Positions 29,561-39,691 of a stretch of 64,000 nucleotides of DNA are shown piece after piece. The notes under the pieces were generated by a model. That model was not told the origin of the DNA. It saw nothing but the letters and a program-made list of their open reading frames with translations, and searched no databases. A program made the position numbers and the translations under genes. The DNA comes from Peltaster fructicola (Eukaryota > Ascomycota > Dothideomycetes). Numbering within the stretch: the stretch's first letter is position 1; the number at the start of each line of letters is the position of its first letter. The stretch lies in assembly GCA_001592805.2 (NCBI GenBank), contig CP051140.1, forward strand, positions 2,543,501-2,607,500. Direction: 5' to 3'.

Positions 29561-31588
29561 ATGCGCGCATCGACGCAGAGATGCTCTGCAGTGCTCACAC
29601 GAGCACTTCTAGCAGTTCCCAGATCCTCAAGCGGTCGTAAGGCTTTCGCTCTGAACAACACACGAGCCGTGAGAATAGCATCCAGTATAAGAGCGATCCA
29701 TCAATCATGCTCGCTGCGTCAAGAGGCTTTCGCCGCCGAGCTGCAAGACAAGCCTGCCACCACCATCACACGGTTCGACGAGCTCGAGAATGTCTTACAT
29801 CCACAACTCGTCAAAACACTGACACAAGACATGCGCCTATCAGAGATGACTGAAGTGCAGTCCCGTACGATCAATGAGGCCATCAAAGGCTCAGACATCA
29901 TCGCACAGGCCAGGACAGGTACCGGCAAGACTCTCGCCTTCCTCATGCCCATCCTTCAAAACATCATCAAGCTAGATCCCGGTCTCGCCCAGCCCAACTT
30001 CCGCCGCAATGGACCACGGACCACTGCCGACGATATTCGTGCTATCGTCGTATCTCCAACTCGAGAGCTTGCTGAGCAAATTGCTGTGGAGGCCAAGAGA
30101 CTGGTATCAGGCACGAGTGTTGTTGTGCAGACTGCTGTTGGTGGTACACAAAAGAGTGCAGGACTGCGCGCAATTCAAAGAGAAGGCTGCCACATCCTGA
30201 TCGGTACTCCAGGTCGTCTGCATGATATTTTGACGGACGAGTATAGTCGTGTGCAAGCACCAGATCTCAGCGCGTTGGTTTTCGACGAGGCAGATAGACT
30301 GCTTGATCAAGGTTTCTGGCCAGCAATCCAGGATATCATGCGAACTCTGCCCTCACCAGAACAGAAGGATCGGCAAACACTGATGTTCTCGGCGACAGTC
30401 CCTCATGAAGTTGTTGACCTCGTGAGGCGAGTCCTGAAGCCCGGATTCGAATTCGTACAATGTGTCAACCAAGACGAGGAGCCGACACATGCTCGTGTGG
30501 CTCAGAAGCTCGTAGTCACGAAGGGACTTGAGAATAGCATGCCTGCACTGACCGAGCTTTGCATGCGAGAGATCAAGGCATCTGAAGAGCCAGGCTCCCG
30601 ACCTTTCAAGGCGATTGTGTACTTTCCTTCCACCGCTGAGGTCGCACTCGCAAACGAACTCTTTGGCAGTCTCGAGAAGCCAGGAAGCGAAGGTGATGCC
30701 TTGAGTCAGATCTCTAATGCGTTCAGAAGAAGCGCAAACAGCCCACTAGGTCAGACAGAGGTCTTCGAGATTCATGCCAAACTCACTCAGATGCAACGTA
30801 CACGCGCGGCCGACTCTTTCCGCAGAGCCCGAAGTGGCATTCTTCTATCCTCAGATGTTACTGCTCGTGGTTTGGATTTCCCAGACGTCACACATGTCAT
30901 TCAGATGAGCACGCCCCCATCACAAGAACAGTACATTCACCGTCTTGGTCGTACTGCTCGTGCTGGTAAGGAGGGAGAGGGTTGGCTCATCGTCGGCGAC
31001 TTCGAGCTCAACACGACGCGTAAACTCTTGGGTCGCTTGCCCATCAAACGGGATGATACCATCGAGACTGCAGCCCTCGACCTCACTCGCGAGCTGCAAG
31101 TTTCGGCCACAGCAGGAAGCACGTTGAACATGGTCCAGGCAGCAATGCGCAAGGTCAGCGTTACCAGCAAGATCAAGGTATACAGGGCACTCATAGGCGT
31201 GTACCAACGATTCTCCGGTAACAAGGCCGACCTGATTGCCAGTCTCAACAAGCTTTCACAATTTGGCTGGGGTCTGAGAGATCCTCCGTCGATTGCGCCA
31301 GGCCTCGCTAGCAAGCTGGGTCTCAGCAGCGTGCCAGGCATCAGAATAGGTCACGACCCCAGAGACGAGTCCGAAGACAATCGAGGCGGTCGCTTCGGTG
31401 GTAGGAATGACTCTGGTGGACGCCGAGACTTTGGCGGACGAGGTGGGTTCGGTGGCCGAGATAGCCGCGACTCACGAAGTCCTTTTGGAGGACGAGACTC
31501 ATACCCTCAGCGAGGGCCAAACAGTAGAGGTGGTCGAGTGAATGCAAACTTTGGCGAAAACAGCGGCTCTGGCAGATACAACTTTTAG
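29561..31588 (+). CDS. MSS116: Mitochondrial DEAD-box RNA helicase MSS116-like
   Basis: A 675-residue DEAD-box ATPase of the Mss116 type, which remodels mitochondrial RNA (intron splicing, translation). The frame opens earlier, but the first ATG is 29561; the first ~55 residues (MRASTQRCSAVLTRALLAV and on) are basic and Ser/Arg-rich, a mitochondrial presequence. Helicase motifs in order: motif I AQARTGTGKT (~115), Ia PTRELAEQI, Ib GTPGRL, II DEADRLL (~240), III SAT, V SSDVTARGLDFP, VI HRLGRTARAG (~460). The C-terminal extension has the helical CTE, then a basic Gly/Arg/Asp tail with repeated GGR(F/D)GGR units, as in yeast Mss116, for non-specific RNA tethering. No introns. Confidence 0.93.
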   Translation: MRASTQRCSAVLTRALLAVPRSSSGRKAFALNNTRAVRIASSIRAIHQSCSLRQEAFAAELQDKPATTITRFDELENVLHPQLVKTLTQDMRLSEMTEVQSRTINEAIKGSDIIAQARTGTGKTLAFLMPILQNIIKLDPGLAQPNFRRNGPRTTADDIRAIVVSPTRELAEQIAVEAKRLVSGTSVVVQTAVGGTQKSAGLRAIQREGCHILIGTPGRLHDILTDEYSRVQAPDLSALVFDEADRLLDQGFWPAIQDIMRTLPSPEQKDRQTLMFSATVPHEVVDLVRRVLKPGFEFVQCVNQDEEPTHARVAQKLVVTKGLENSMPALTELCMREIKASEEPGSRPFKAIVYFPSTAEVALANELFGSLEKPGSEGDALSQISNAFRRSANSPLGQTEVFEIHAKLTQMQRTRAADSFRRARSGILLSSDVTARGLDFPDVTHVIQMSTPPSQEQYIHRLGRTARAGKEGEGWLIVGDFELNTTRKLLGRLPIKRDDTIETAALDLTRELQVSATAGSTLNMVQAAMRKVSVTSKIKVYRALIGVYQRFSGNKADLIASLNKLSQFGWGLRDPPSIAPGLASKLGLSSVPGIRIGHDPRDESEDNRGGRFGGRNDSGGRRDFGGRGGFGGRDSRDSRSPFGGRDSYPQRGPNSRGGRVNANFGENSGSGRYNF

Positions 31589-31883
31589 GGCCAACGAACA
31601 TGGTGCCGACATTGCATCGGTCCGCATAGCGACGGCGTATGGGTGTGTATCAATAAGATAGGTGGCGGACCACTGCTGTAATTTATTGGACAATCCACTC
31701 CTAAACATATATAACTCGTGTCTACATACATGCTACTCAATGTCATTGCGGAGACGTCCTTATTCCCGACCATCGTCATGTCACCAACATGACTAGTATA
31801 ATGATGCAGTCCCAACACCCTATCTACAAGCAATCGAGACTCACAGAGGTAGACTGGGTGCTATCGCTTCGTATCTCGCTCCG

Positions 31884-33432
31884 ATGACATCGCATTCACT
31901 GCAACTCTCTTGCTTGACAATCACGAGATGTGGCAAATCCAGCTATGCAACGGCAGCACGCCGACGACTACCCACCATAGTCGACCAACAGTACTCCAGG
32001 CGAATGTTCTCAGTCTCCAATCGACGAGAGCTTATGGAGACATCAGGCTTCACAGAAGAGCAAATGAGTGTACGAGAAGCAATTACCAGGGTCTGTAGCA
32101 ACTTTGATGACAACTATTGGATGGAACGAGACCAGACCCAAACCTATCCGCATGAACTGCACGCGGCTTTGGCGAAGGACGGCTGGATTGGAATTGCCCT
32201 GCCTGAAGAACTTGGTGGTGCAGGTCTGGGCATCAGTGAAGCTACGATGATGCTCCAGACCATTGCAGAGAGTGGTGCTGGCCTCGCCGGCGCCCAGAGC
32301 ATTCACGCCAACGTCTATGCCACACAGCCTGTGGCCAAGTTCGCTACACCTGAGCAGCGGTCAAGTTTTCTGACCAAGATCGTTTCTGGAGAGTGGCGTA
32401 CATGCTTTGGCGTGACAGAGCCGAACACTGGACTGGAAACGCTGAAGCTCACCACGACTGCTAAGAAGGACGACGATGGCTATCGCGTCACTGGTCAGAA
32501 GATCTGGATCTCGAGTGCGCAAGTGGCAACCAAGATGGTATTGCTAGCTCGGACGACACCATTAGACGAGGTCAAGAAGCCTTCCGAAGGCCTCTCGATG
32601 TTCTATATCGACTTTGATTTAAGCCAACCCGGTCTCGAAGCAAAGCGGATCATGAAAATGGGCGGTAGAGCTGTAGATGCCAACGAAGTGTTCTTTGACA
32701 ACTACAGGATATCCGCCGATTCGCTCATTGGGGAGGAAGGCCAAGGCTTCAAGATTGTGAGTGCTGCCATATCAGCTGGGCCGTACTAATAATGGTAAGA
32801 TCCTGCACGGTATGAACGCTGAGAGGTGTCTTCTCGCAGGCGAGGCTCTTGGTCTTGGCTATTGTGCACTGAAGAAGTAAGCTACCCTGAAGGCTCATAC
32901 GAAGTCTGCTGACACGATCAGATCGAGCGACTATGCGAGAGAAAGGATAGTATTCGGTCGACCCATAGGACAGAACCAAGCAATACAACATCCTCTCGCC
33001 TCGGCATATATGCATCTTGAGGCTGCCAAACTCGCAACATATCATGCAGCTCGCCTTTACGATCGCTCAAATCCGAGCCACCCAGAGTACGATAGCAGCA
33101 TCACACAGCATGCTGTAGGTGTGGCATGCAATTCAGCAAAGTATCTGGCAGCAGAAGCATCCTTCACAGCATGTGAGAGATCAGTCATGAGCAGTGAGTG
33201 TTCTACACACTGTCAATGATGCTAGGCTTTGCTGATCATTTGCAGTGGGAGGTATGGGATATTCAGCTGAATATCATGTCGAACGATATCTGCGAGAATG
33301 CTTCGTCCCTCGTATAGCTCCAGTCAGCAGGGTGAGTGCAAGACACAGTCATTGCAGACATGCTAATGTAACCAGGAAATGATCATGAGCTTCGTGGCAG
33401 AGAAAGTATTGAAGCTGCCTAGGAGCTACTGA
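31884..33432 (+). CDS. Acyl-CoA dehydrogenase, probably mitochondrial
   Basis: An FAD-dependent acyl-CoA dehydrogenase of 454 residues in five exons: 31884-32756, 32800-32876, 32922-33193, 33246-33331 and 33376-33432. The introns are 43-52 nt, all GT..AG, with TACTAAT, CTGAC, CTGAT and GCTAATG branch sites. The N-terminus is basic (MTSHSLQLSCLTITRCGK, later YSRRMFSVSNRRE), suggesting mitochondrial import. Domains are the N-terminal helical domain (MSVREAITRVCSNF to QTIAESGAGL), the FAD-binding middle beta domain (CFGVTEPNTGLETLKL and GQKIWISSA), and the C-terminal domain (ERCLLAGEALGLGYCAL, FGRPIGQNQAIQHPLA, GGMGYSAEYHVERYLRE). The chain-length class cannot be told. The intron phases close the frame exactly, which supports this model. 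Confidence 0.93.
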
Positions 33433-33746
33433 TTCACAATCGATCTTCGATACGACGATAGAGGTCCATGAGTAATGGTCACTTGATTGGTGAAAACGCC
33501 TTCAACCATGAGCAATTCCTTGAAAGACATGCTATCTTCCAGACTAGCTACGAGCTTCAGACGGCGATTTGTCCCTGATCATGATAAATTTGTAGGCGAT
33601 ATAGTTGTTATCTATCATCTACACCCATGTATGACGTTGCGTGAGGCTCGAAGCAAAAGTCCAAAGGGGTATCACGAGCATATCAATCCGATCTGACTGC
33701 TCTTGATGCAATCATTTCCATTCATCAAAGCCATGTTCACGATGGC
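33433..33746. other. Convergent intergenic region, acyl-CoA dehydrogenase / kinesin
   Basis: 314 bp with both 3' UTRs. No gene is recognised. Confidence 0.5.
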
Positions 33747-36422
33747 TCATCCACGCTGATTGAAAAACCACGACGTTCTCTTGTTCCCTTCGTATGGAGC
33801 TGGAGACTGTGCAGCGAAAGTGTTGTCTCCCGCTGTGACAGGAGCTCCTCCACCGCGAAGTGGCTTGGCGATGCGTCCAAAGGGATTGTTGCCAAAGTTC
33901 GCCTGTGCCGGCGTGGGTCCTAGACCACGAGTTGAGCCTGTCTTTGCAGCCTCGAGTCGTTCCTTGACAGCCATGAGCTGTGTCTCGAACCTAGATGATA
34001 TATCAGCATCAATTCTGGCAGTATCAGCAGCAACATACTTGTGGTTAGCCACCATCAACTTGTCCTGACTTTCGGCGACAAGTCCTTCGAGACCACGTAT
34101 TCGTTCTCCCCGTGCAACTAGTTTGCGCTCCGCAATAGCGACCTCCTTCTTCAATTGTGTGTTCTGCTCGACAAGTTGACGCTGTACGAGGGTCAGCTGC
34201 TCCAGATTCCGTTCGAGGAATGCCAGCTTCTTTTGCTGTTGCTTGCTGTTCGAGCTACGCAGGATGCTATTGTACTGCTCTCTTGTGCTGTCGAGGGAGA
34301 TCTCAAGCTCAACCACTCGTTCGCAACGATTCTGTAGATCACGCATGAGCGATTTCTTGATCGTGTCGAAGTCGGCAATCTGCTTGCTCAGTGTTGCCTT
34401 GTTACCGCCCTGAGCTTGCTGCTTGTACAATGCGTCGACTTCTGCTCTCAAGCGACCATTCTCATCTTGTATACTGGCAAGCGTGTGTGCGCCACCAGTA
34501 TTGACACCATTGCTGCTGGTGTAGCCGTTCATCTGGGGCATTTCCCTTTGTCGTAGAGCTGTTTGCGTTTCCAGTAGTCGTGCTTTGACGGCTTGGAGAT
34601 CGGCAAGGTCAATTGCACTGCCTGCTTCTGTAGCTTCAATCAATGCGTCCACATGGTGCGTCGTCTCCACAATACGCTTCTCGTCCTTAGACATCATCTC
34701 ATCGCCAAGATCAAACTTAGACATCATCTCGTTCATTCTCTCTTGTTTGAGCCGTTCCTTCTCGTCTGACAGAGCGGAGGCATCTCTAGCTGAGACCTTA
34801 GCATCGAGAAGCTGTGCTTTCACCTCATCGAGTTCGTTGGTCAGCTCTTGGTTAGCATCCTTCAGTGAGTCCATGGTGATCGCGGCTTCGGCAGTCTCGA
34901 ACTCAATCTTCCTGACCTGCATACGCAGCGTCTCGGTTTCCGACAGCAATGTCTCGTTACTATGGCTGACGGTGGCATGAGTGTCTCGCAAGTCCTTCAA
35001 TTCGCCTCGTGCAGATGCAAGTGCTTCTTCTGCTTGTGCGAGTAAGCTTTCCTTCTCCGCTAGCTGATCCTGCAGCTCATTCTCTCTCTTGAGAAATTCT
35101 TCTTTCTCGTCACGGTCCATCGGTAACGCAGGCGTGCCTGCTCGTTCGAGCTCCAGTCTACTCTCTGTTCGTGGCGTGGCTGGGACTTCTTGTGCCGAAC
35201 GCAGCCTGCTAGGGGTATCTGGTCGTGCTGGCGCCTGCTGTGGCGCTCTGGCGATATCCTTCAGCGCTGGAGTCCACCTGTCCTTGGGCACAGATTCACC
35301 CTTTCGCCAGGTAGTGATTTCACCTTCCAAGGACGATATATATGCTTCGAAGGATGTGACTTGTGACTGAGCTTTCTTGAGCAGTGCTTTGAGTTGCGCT
35401 GGTGAGAGTTCTTCGTTGACCTTGGCCTTCTGTTTAATAGTCTTCGCTCGCTCACCAAATCGCAGTGTGCTCATCGTCTCATCGTAGTTGTAGCCGGAAG
35501 GAGAGCAATTGATGATCAGTGTTGTTCTTGAGTTACCACCTAAGGACTCTTGGAGTATACGTGTGAGCTTGCTGTCTCTGTAAGGGATGTGAGTGCTTTT
35601 GCCATCTGAGAGTGCATTGATGACCATTCCCAAGGATGTCAAAGACTTATTGATCTTCTTGGCTTCCTCCAAAGTCTGACCACTGGCGCCGGTCTTGCCA
35701 ACCTTCTCAGAACCTGCGAGATCGACCAGGAAGAGCCTCCCAGACCTGGCAGAGCCGGTCTCGACATTCTTCTGAGTGACTTCAATCACAAAGATGGAAT
35801 GCGACCGGGAGGACTCCTGATTCATGTTTGTCGCCGCGACCATTCTTGCAGCGCTTCCTCGTTCCAGTACCTGATAGACCTCATCCACTGATCCAACGTA
35901 GAACTCATGTAGACCTTTCACGTAGACACCTCTTGCTTTGTCCTCATGTATGGGCAGGTTGTCGTTCTGCGGCACCAGCAAATCTCGAATCTTCTCCATG
36001 TAGATCTCCATGTAGCTGACCTTGACCGTGAACTCGATTGAGCCATCGCTGCGCATGATCGAGTCGAATATCTGCTCAACAATTCGCGGGATGATTCCCT
36101 TGGCAGCATCGTCTCCGATGTCTGAACCCATCATTGTGAATGTCTTACCAGAACCTGTCTGACCGTAGGCAAAGACCGTTCCGTTGTAACCTGCCAGCAC
36201 ATCATCGACCGTGCTCTTGATACTGTAGTCGAAAACATCGTGCTGCGCTGTGTTTGTAGGGAACACTCGATCGAACGTGAAGGCGCCGCTTAGGTCTTTC
36301 GACGAGAGTGTCACACTGTCGACAGACTCAAAGTTGACTATCTGCTCGCTGCCTGCCTCCTTTTCAATCCTGTTCATGGGCCGGAAACGAGCGACCACTT
36401 TGATGGTATTCGTAGTCGCCAT
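33747..36422 (-). CDS. Kinesin-1 heavy chain
   Basis: The conventional plus-end-directed motor for vesicle, endosome-partner and dynein transport along microtubules. The exons are 36422-34038+1 (that is, to 34039) and 33990-33747. The 48-nt intron at 34038-33991 (GTATGT..TAG) keeps frame and has no stop. Removing it gives NHKFETQLMAVKERLEAAK, the conserved fungal kinesin-1 tail, and 875 residues. The motor domain (1-~340) has P-loop GQTGSGKT, switch I NQESSRSHS, switch II LVDLAGSE and the neck region ELSPAQLKALLKK. A long coiled coil follows (~430-820), then the short tail with STRGLGPTPAQANFGNNPFGRIAKPLRGG, which in fungi holds the IAK autoinhibitory motif and binds cargo. Confidence 0.95.
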   Translation of the reverse strand: MATTNTIKVVARFRPMNRIEKEAGSEQIVNFESVDSVTLSSKDLSGAFTFDRVFPTNTAQHDVFDYSIKSTVDDVLAGYNGTVFAYGQTGSGKTFTMMGSDIGDDAAKGIIPRIVEQIFDSIMRSDGSIEFTVKVSYMEIYMEKIRDLLVPQNDNLPIHEDKARGVYVKGLHEFYVGSVDEVYQVLERGSAARMVAATNMNQESSRSHSIFVIEVTQKNVETGSARSGRLFLVDLAGSEKVGKTGASGQTLEEAKKINKSLTSLGMVINALSDGKSTHIPYRDSKLTRILQESLGGNSRTTLIINCSPSGYNYDETMSTLRFGERAKTIKQKAKVNEELSPAQLKALLKKAQSQVTSFEAYISSLEGEITTWRKGESVPKDRWTPALKDIARAPQQAPARPDTPSRLRSAQEVPATPRTESRLELERAGTPALPMDRDEKEEFLKRENELQDQLAEKESLLAQAEEALASARGELKDLRDTHATVSHSNETLLSETETLRMQVRKIEFETAEAAITMDSLKDANQELTNELDEVKAQLLDAKVSARDASALSDEKERLKQERMNEMMSKFDLGDEMMSKDEKRIVETTHHVDALIEATEAGSAIDLADLQAVKARLLETQTALRQREMPQMNGYTSSNGVNTGGAHTLASIQDENGRLRAEVDALYKQQAQGGNKATLSKQIADFDTIKKSLMRDLQNRCERVVELEISLDSTREQYNSILRSSNSKQQQKKLAFLERNLEQLTLVQRQLVEQNTQLKKEVAIAERKLVARGERIRGLEGLVAESQDKLMVANHKYVAADTARIDADISSRFETQLMAVKERLEAAKTGSTRGLGPTPAQANFGNNPFGRIAKPLRGGGAPVTAGDNTFAAQSPAPYEGNKRTSWFFNQRG

Positions 36423-37222
36423 GGCTGTGAAAGGGCCTGCTCACGGCAGACAGCGTTTTGTGCGGGAAAGCAGGCGCTGTGAATCTCTTCAAGGACTGTG
36501 TCGATCGATAGGGAAAAATTGGTCGGTAGTCCTAGCATGAGGTGTCCTTTGAAGAGCCCCTGGTGAGGTTGCCTTGATCGAGGGATGGTTCACCAGCCTC
36601 GAAGGATTTTCCGGTCGTCTTGACTTCTCATAAACTCTTCATAGCCGGTTCTGGTGACTCACGTAGGCAGTATGGAATTGTGTAGCGTTGCGACTGAGAA
36701 ATCAAGCAATGTGTCACGATGTTTACTTTGAAGCGCATGCGCGTTTACTTGCCATGGAGGGGTTACCGAAAGGGTTTAGTGCAGGCTAGCCTTATGTAAC
36801 AACCTTATCAGATGGTGCTCGCGTGCTTTGGTGCAATGATTAACGGTATCTGCGGTACAGAGACAAACTGTGGCCGTGTGGTGGTATAATCGTGAATCGT
36901 TAACGAGCTATCTGAAGTCGACTTCGACCGAAGATTGCATGACCAGTTATGGACTGCCAAAGCCTGGATCTACCGCAGTGTCAAGAGGCTTGTCAGCACC
37001 CTCAGGTGGCTTGACATTGTCATCGCACTGGATGTCATACTCGTGAATGGCTGTAGAGCGTGGACAGAGAACGCCTGAGCTAGCTCCACTCTGGGTGACA
37101 CAATGCTCTGATAGACGCCGATGAAATGCCATCATACCGTGACTGGTGTGCTGCTGGGCGAGACCAAGCAGAGGTATGGCAACCGATCGTGTGCAATGTA
37201 AAGTCTTCCCATACGGAAGCTC
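36423..37222. other. Intergenic, kinesin promoter / RAD6 3' side
   Basis: 800 bp between two minus-strand genes. No gene or clear element is seen. Confidence 0.5.
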
Positions 37223-37727
37223 TCAGTCTTCCCAGCTCTTTTCCACCGTCTCACGCACTCGCTTTGTGTATTCTTTCCTGTTGTCCTTGTACAGATTGCT
37301 TGCCTCCACATTCGCTGGGGAGCTTGTGTTTGGGTCATTAAGCAGACTCTGAATGCTGGTGAGAATGGCTGCAACATCATATGTCGGGCTCCAACGATTC
37401 TGAAGGATGTCCAAACAAAGCTCTCCGGTAGCGTAGACATTTGGGTGAAACATCTGAGAGATGAACTTCACACCAGGAGGCTTGTTAGGGTATTGCTCTT
37501 CAAAGTGCATGACCAGTCGGAAGGTGCCATCTTCGAAAGGTGTGTCTGAAGGGCCGATGATCACAGCGTTCCTAATTATTGTCAGTGGGTCTGTGAAGAC
37601 AGACAGCTCGTACTGTATACCATGTCATGACATTGTCTGCTATCGGGGACGCTGAGACACCTGCTGGAGGATCTGTCTGCATGCGCTTGAAGTCGCGCAT
37701 CAGTCGCCGTCTTGCCGCAGTCGACAT
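37223..37727 (-). CDS. RAD6: Ubiquitin-conjugating enzyme E2 RAD6/UBC2
   Basis: The E2 that ubiquitylates histone H2B (with Bre1) and PCNA (with Rad18), and serves the N-degron pathway (with Ubr1). The exons are 37727-37621 and 37571-37223, with a 49-nt intron (GTATAC..TAG) that joins NVMTW to NAVIIGP. The product is 151 residues, the normal length for filamentous fungi. The start [17 protein letters not shown] and the active-site region [20 protein letters not shown] with the catalytic Cys are intact. The C-terminus ends ETVEKSWED without the long acidic tail of yeast Rad6, as expected in these fungi. Confidence 0.97.
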
Positions 37728-38058
37728 GCTGGGTGATGTCAAGATGTGTGTTTTGAGAGTCCTTAACTTCGAGGTGCGAAGAGGCGTACAAGCGCTCGCT
37801 GCTGTGATTTGTAAAGTATTGTGATGTGTGTGGTGACGAACAACGAAGAGAAAGCAGTGATGAGGAGTGATAGAGCATGGCACTGGAGGGTGCTGTTTCG
37901 GGTGGCGTCTGCTACCAAATCCCGTGCTGTAATTAGCAGTGACTCCACGCTGCCAATATTTGTACAAGGAAGACACGACATAGACACTAATGACTTACAG
38001 TGTCCCTGGTTTCGTGCTGACAGACACTGCGCGTTCATGCTTCATTGATTCGTATCCA
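37728..38058. other. Intergenic, RAD6 promoter / DGK1 3' side
   Basis: 331 bp between two minus-strand genes. Short open frames overlap here on both strands without any motif. Nothing else is seen. Confidence 0.5.
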
Positions 38059-39234
38059 TTATGCATTACCAAATAATCTCAAGAACACTTCCAATCCAGC
38101 ACCGCAGAGTATAGGTATCGTCAAGTTGTCATCGAGACCCCATAGGTCTATCGCCTCACTCACACTGGCAATCAGACCTGCCACTAAGCTCATGATTGTC
38201 AGAGCCGGACCACCGGACACACTTGCTTGAGCTCTGGTCATACCCAACCACTCTCTAACTCTCGTTGGTAGAGTCAGCTTGTCATTGAACGCAAAGCTGT
38301 TCTCTCCTTGATTCAACGCAGGATTCGAACGAGGAGCTATCACACCCCAAAATAGCGATGCCGCAGCAATGCCGAAGGCAAGACATGCGATGGACCCAGC
38401 CAAGCTCTTCCCACGTCTCACTTTTGGCGTATACTTTCCAAATGCTCGTCCGAACGTTGATGCCGCAGTGTCACACCAGCTCAAGAGTAACACACTCATG
38501 ACGGCAATGTCCTTCCTGCAGAAGTACATCGTGGCCCATAGTCCGGCGAGGTAGGAAATGACTCCGTTGAAGCGGTCGTGTGCCTCGCTTTCACGCATGA
38601 AGGCGCCCATAACTTTGATGTAGACGTCGTTGAAGGCAGGATACCTGAATCTTACTAGGTCCACGATGAAGATAGGCACCAGCAGGGACAGTAGGACTGG
38701 ATGTATCGACGAAGTCTGCACTCCTACGTGGTACAGGTACAATGTAATGAAGCCGATGCTGACATGTAGGACCTTTCTGGGAATTTCATGCTTGTGCACA
38801 AACGCGCGGAAGTCCTGGTGGATGGGAATCAGTCCTAGTGGTGACGGGGACCGCGAGAGATTGCGCCAATATGACCTCCCGAGTCCTGCCTGCTTATACG
38901 CAGCCGCTGGCGTGAGCAGCCCGCCCACATCGTCTTTCTCTGGTTTGATCCCGTATACTTGCTTCGTCGATCTTCTCGAGCCTGTAGCTGCCGCTGAAGG
39001 CATGCTGTCCTTCGCTGAGGTGATTGTGCCATTCATCGTGCCTGCTGAGAACTCTTGACGACTTCGCGTGCGAGCACGAGTGAGATCGGGATGATCGTCC
39101 TGAGAAAGAGTCGCTCGACTGGATGAACCTTTCGAGCGTGTTACAGGCGCGAAATAGCCATCTTTACCACTTGCCTGCGACGGCGTTGGTGAAGGTGATA
39201 TGACTGTAGGCGTCGATGGGACTGGTTGTGCCAT
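38059..39234 (-). CDS. DGK1: CTP-dependent diacylglycerol kinase
   Basis: A 391-residue ER/nuclear-envelope membrane enzyme that makes phosphatidate from diacylglycerol using CTP, opposing Pah1. The frame opens earlier with a GTG, but the first ATG is 39234. Residues 1-~135 are Ser/Arg-rich and cytosolic. The CTP-transferase domain follows, with RKVLHVSIGFITLYLYHVG, the conserved acidic/basic segment DLVRFRYPAFN, and the nucleotide-binding block SWCDTAASTFGRAFGKYTPKVRRGKSLAGS (the GRxxGK pattern of CTP-dependent kinases, split here for brevity into its core GRAFGK and KVRRGKS). Several membrane helices run to the C-terminus (LAGLIASVSEAIDLWGLDDN). Divergent from HIS5. Confidence 0.93.
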   Translation of the reverse strand: MAQPVPSTPTVISPSPTPSQASGKDGYFAPVTRSKGSSSRATLSQDDHPDLTRARTRSRQEFSAGTMNGTITSAKDSMPSAAATGSRRSTKQVYGIKPEKDDVGGLLTPAAAYKQAGLGRSYWRNLSRSPSPLGLIPIHQDFRAFVHKHEIPRKVLHVSIGFITLYLYHVGVQTSSIHPVLLSLLVPIFIVDLVRFRYPAFNDVYIKVMGAFMRESEAHDRFNGVISYLAGLWATMYFCRKDIAVMSVLLLSWCDTAASTFGRAFGKYTPKVRRGKSLAGSIACLAFGIAAASLFWGVIAPRSNPALNQGENSFAFNDKLTLPTRVREWLGMTRAQASVSGGPALTIMSLVAGLIASVSEAIDLWGLDDNLTIPILCGAGLEVFLRLFGNA

Positions 39235-39691
39235 TGTTTTGTCGTCAGGTGGAAGGCTCGTAGGGTGATCGTGTGGGTGTCGCACGCGCCAAACGGCACG
39301 TTGTGCTAGAGGGACATGTGAATGCTGCGCCTGAGTGTAGCCTCAAGAAAAGATCGTAAAAAATGTATTGACAAACCGTAAGCAGATAAGAGCATGAGGT
39401 CACAGTCGCGATGACATCGTTGGGCGATAAAATTCGAGCCTGAGTCCTGCAGCTCCAGCTCAACACGCTTGACATCACGACATTGCGAGCACTTCTTCTC
39501 ATCTCAAGACGCATTGTAAGCAATGGATAGGTCGTGTGAGTGACTGCAGATGTGATAGGATGCTTGTAGGTTTTGTCTTGCCCATGACTGAAAAGACAAT
39601 CTCGCGTAACGACGGGCCGTTGCAAATCGCTGCATGTGACGCGAGCTTTGCCTTTGAGATTTTGTTCATTGGATGATTCACACCAGCAACG
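39235..39691. other. Divergent promoter, DGK1 / HIS5
   Basis: 457 bp. No perfect TGASTCA (CPC1/Gcn4) site is present. Single-mismatch versions occur near 39441 (TGAGTCC), 39585 (TGACTGA) and 39674 (TGATTCA). These are too weak to call as sites. Confidence 0.45.

Noticed and set aside
38310-38340. GATTCGAA string resembling the tRNA T-loop (GGTTCGAATCC)
   Set aside because: It lies inside the DGK1 coding sequence and no cloverleaf arms can be formed around it.
39285-39691. CPC1/Gcn4 sites upstream of HIS5
   Set aside because: Only one-mismatch versions of TGASTCA occur, which is expected by chance in 400 bp.
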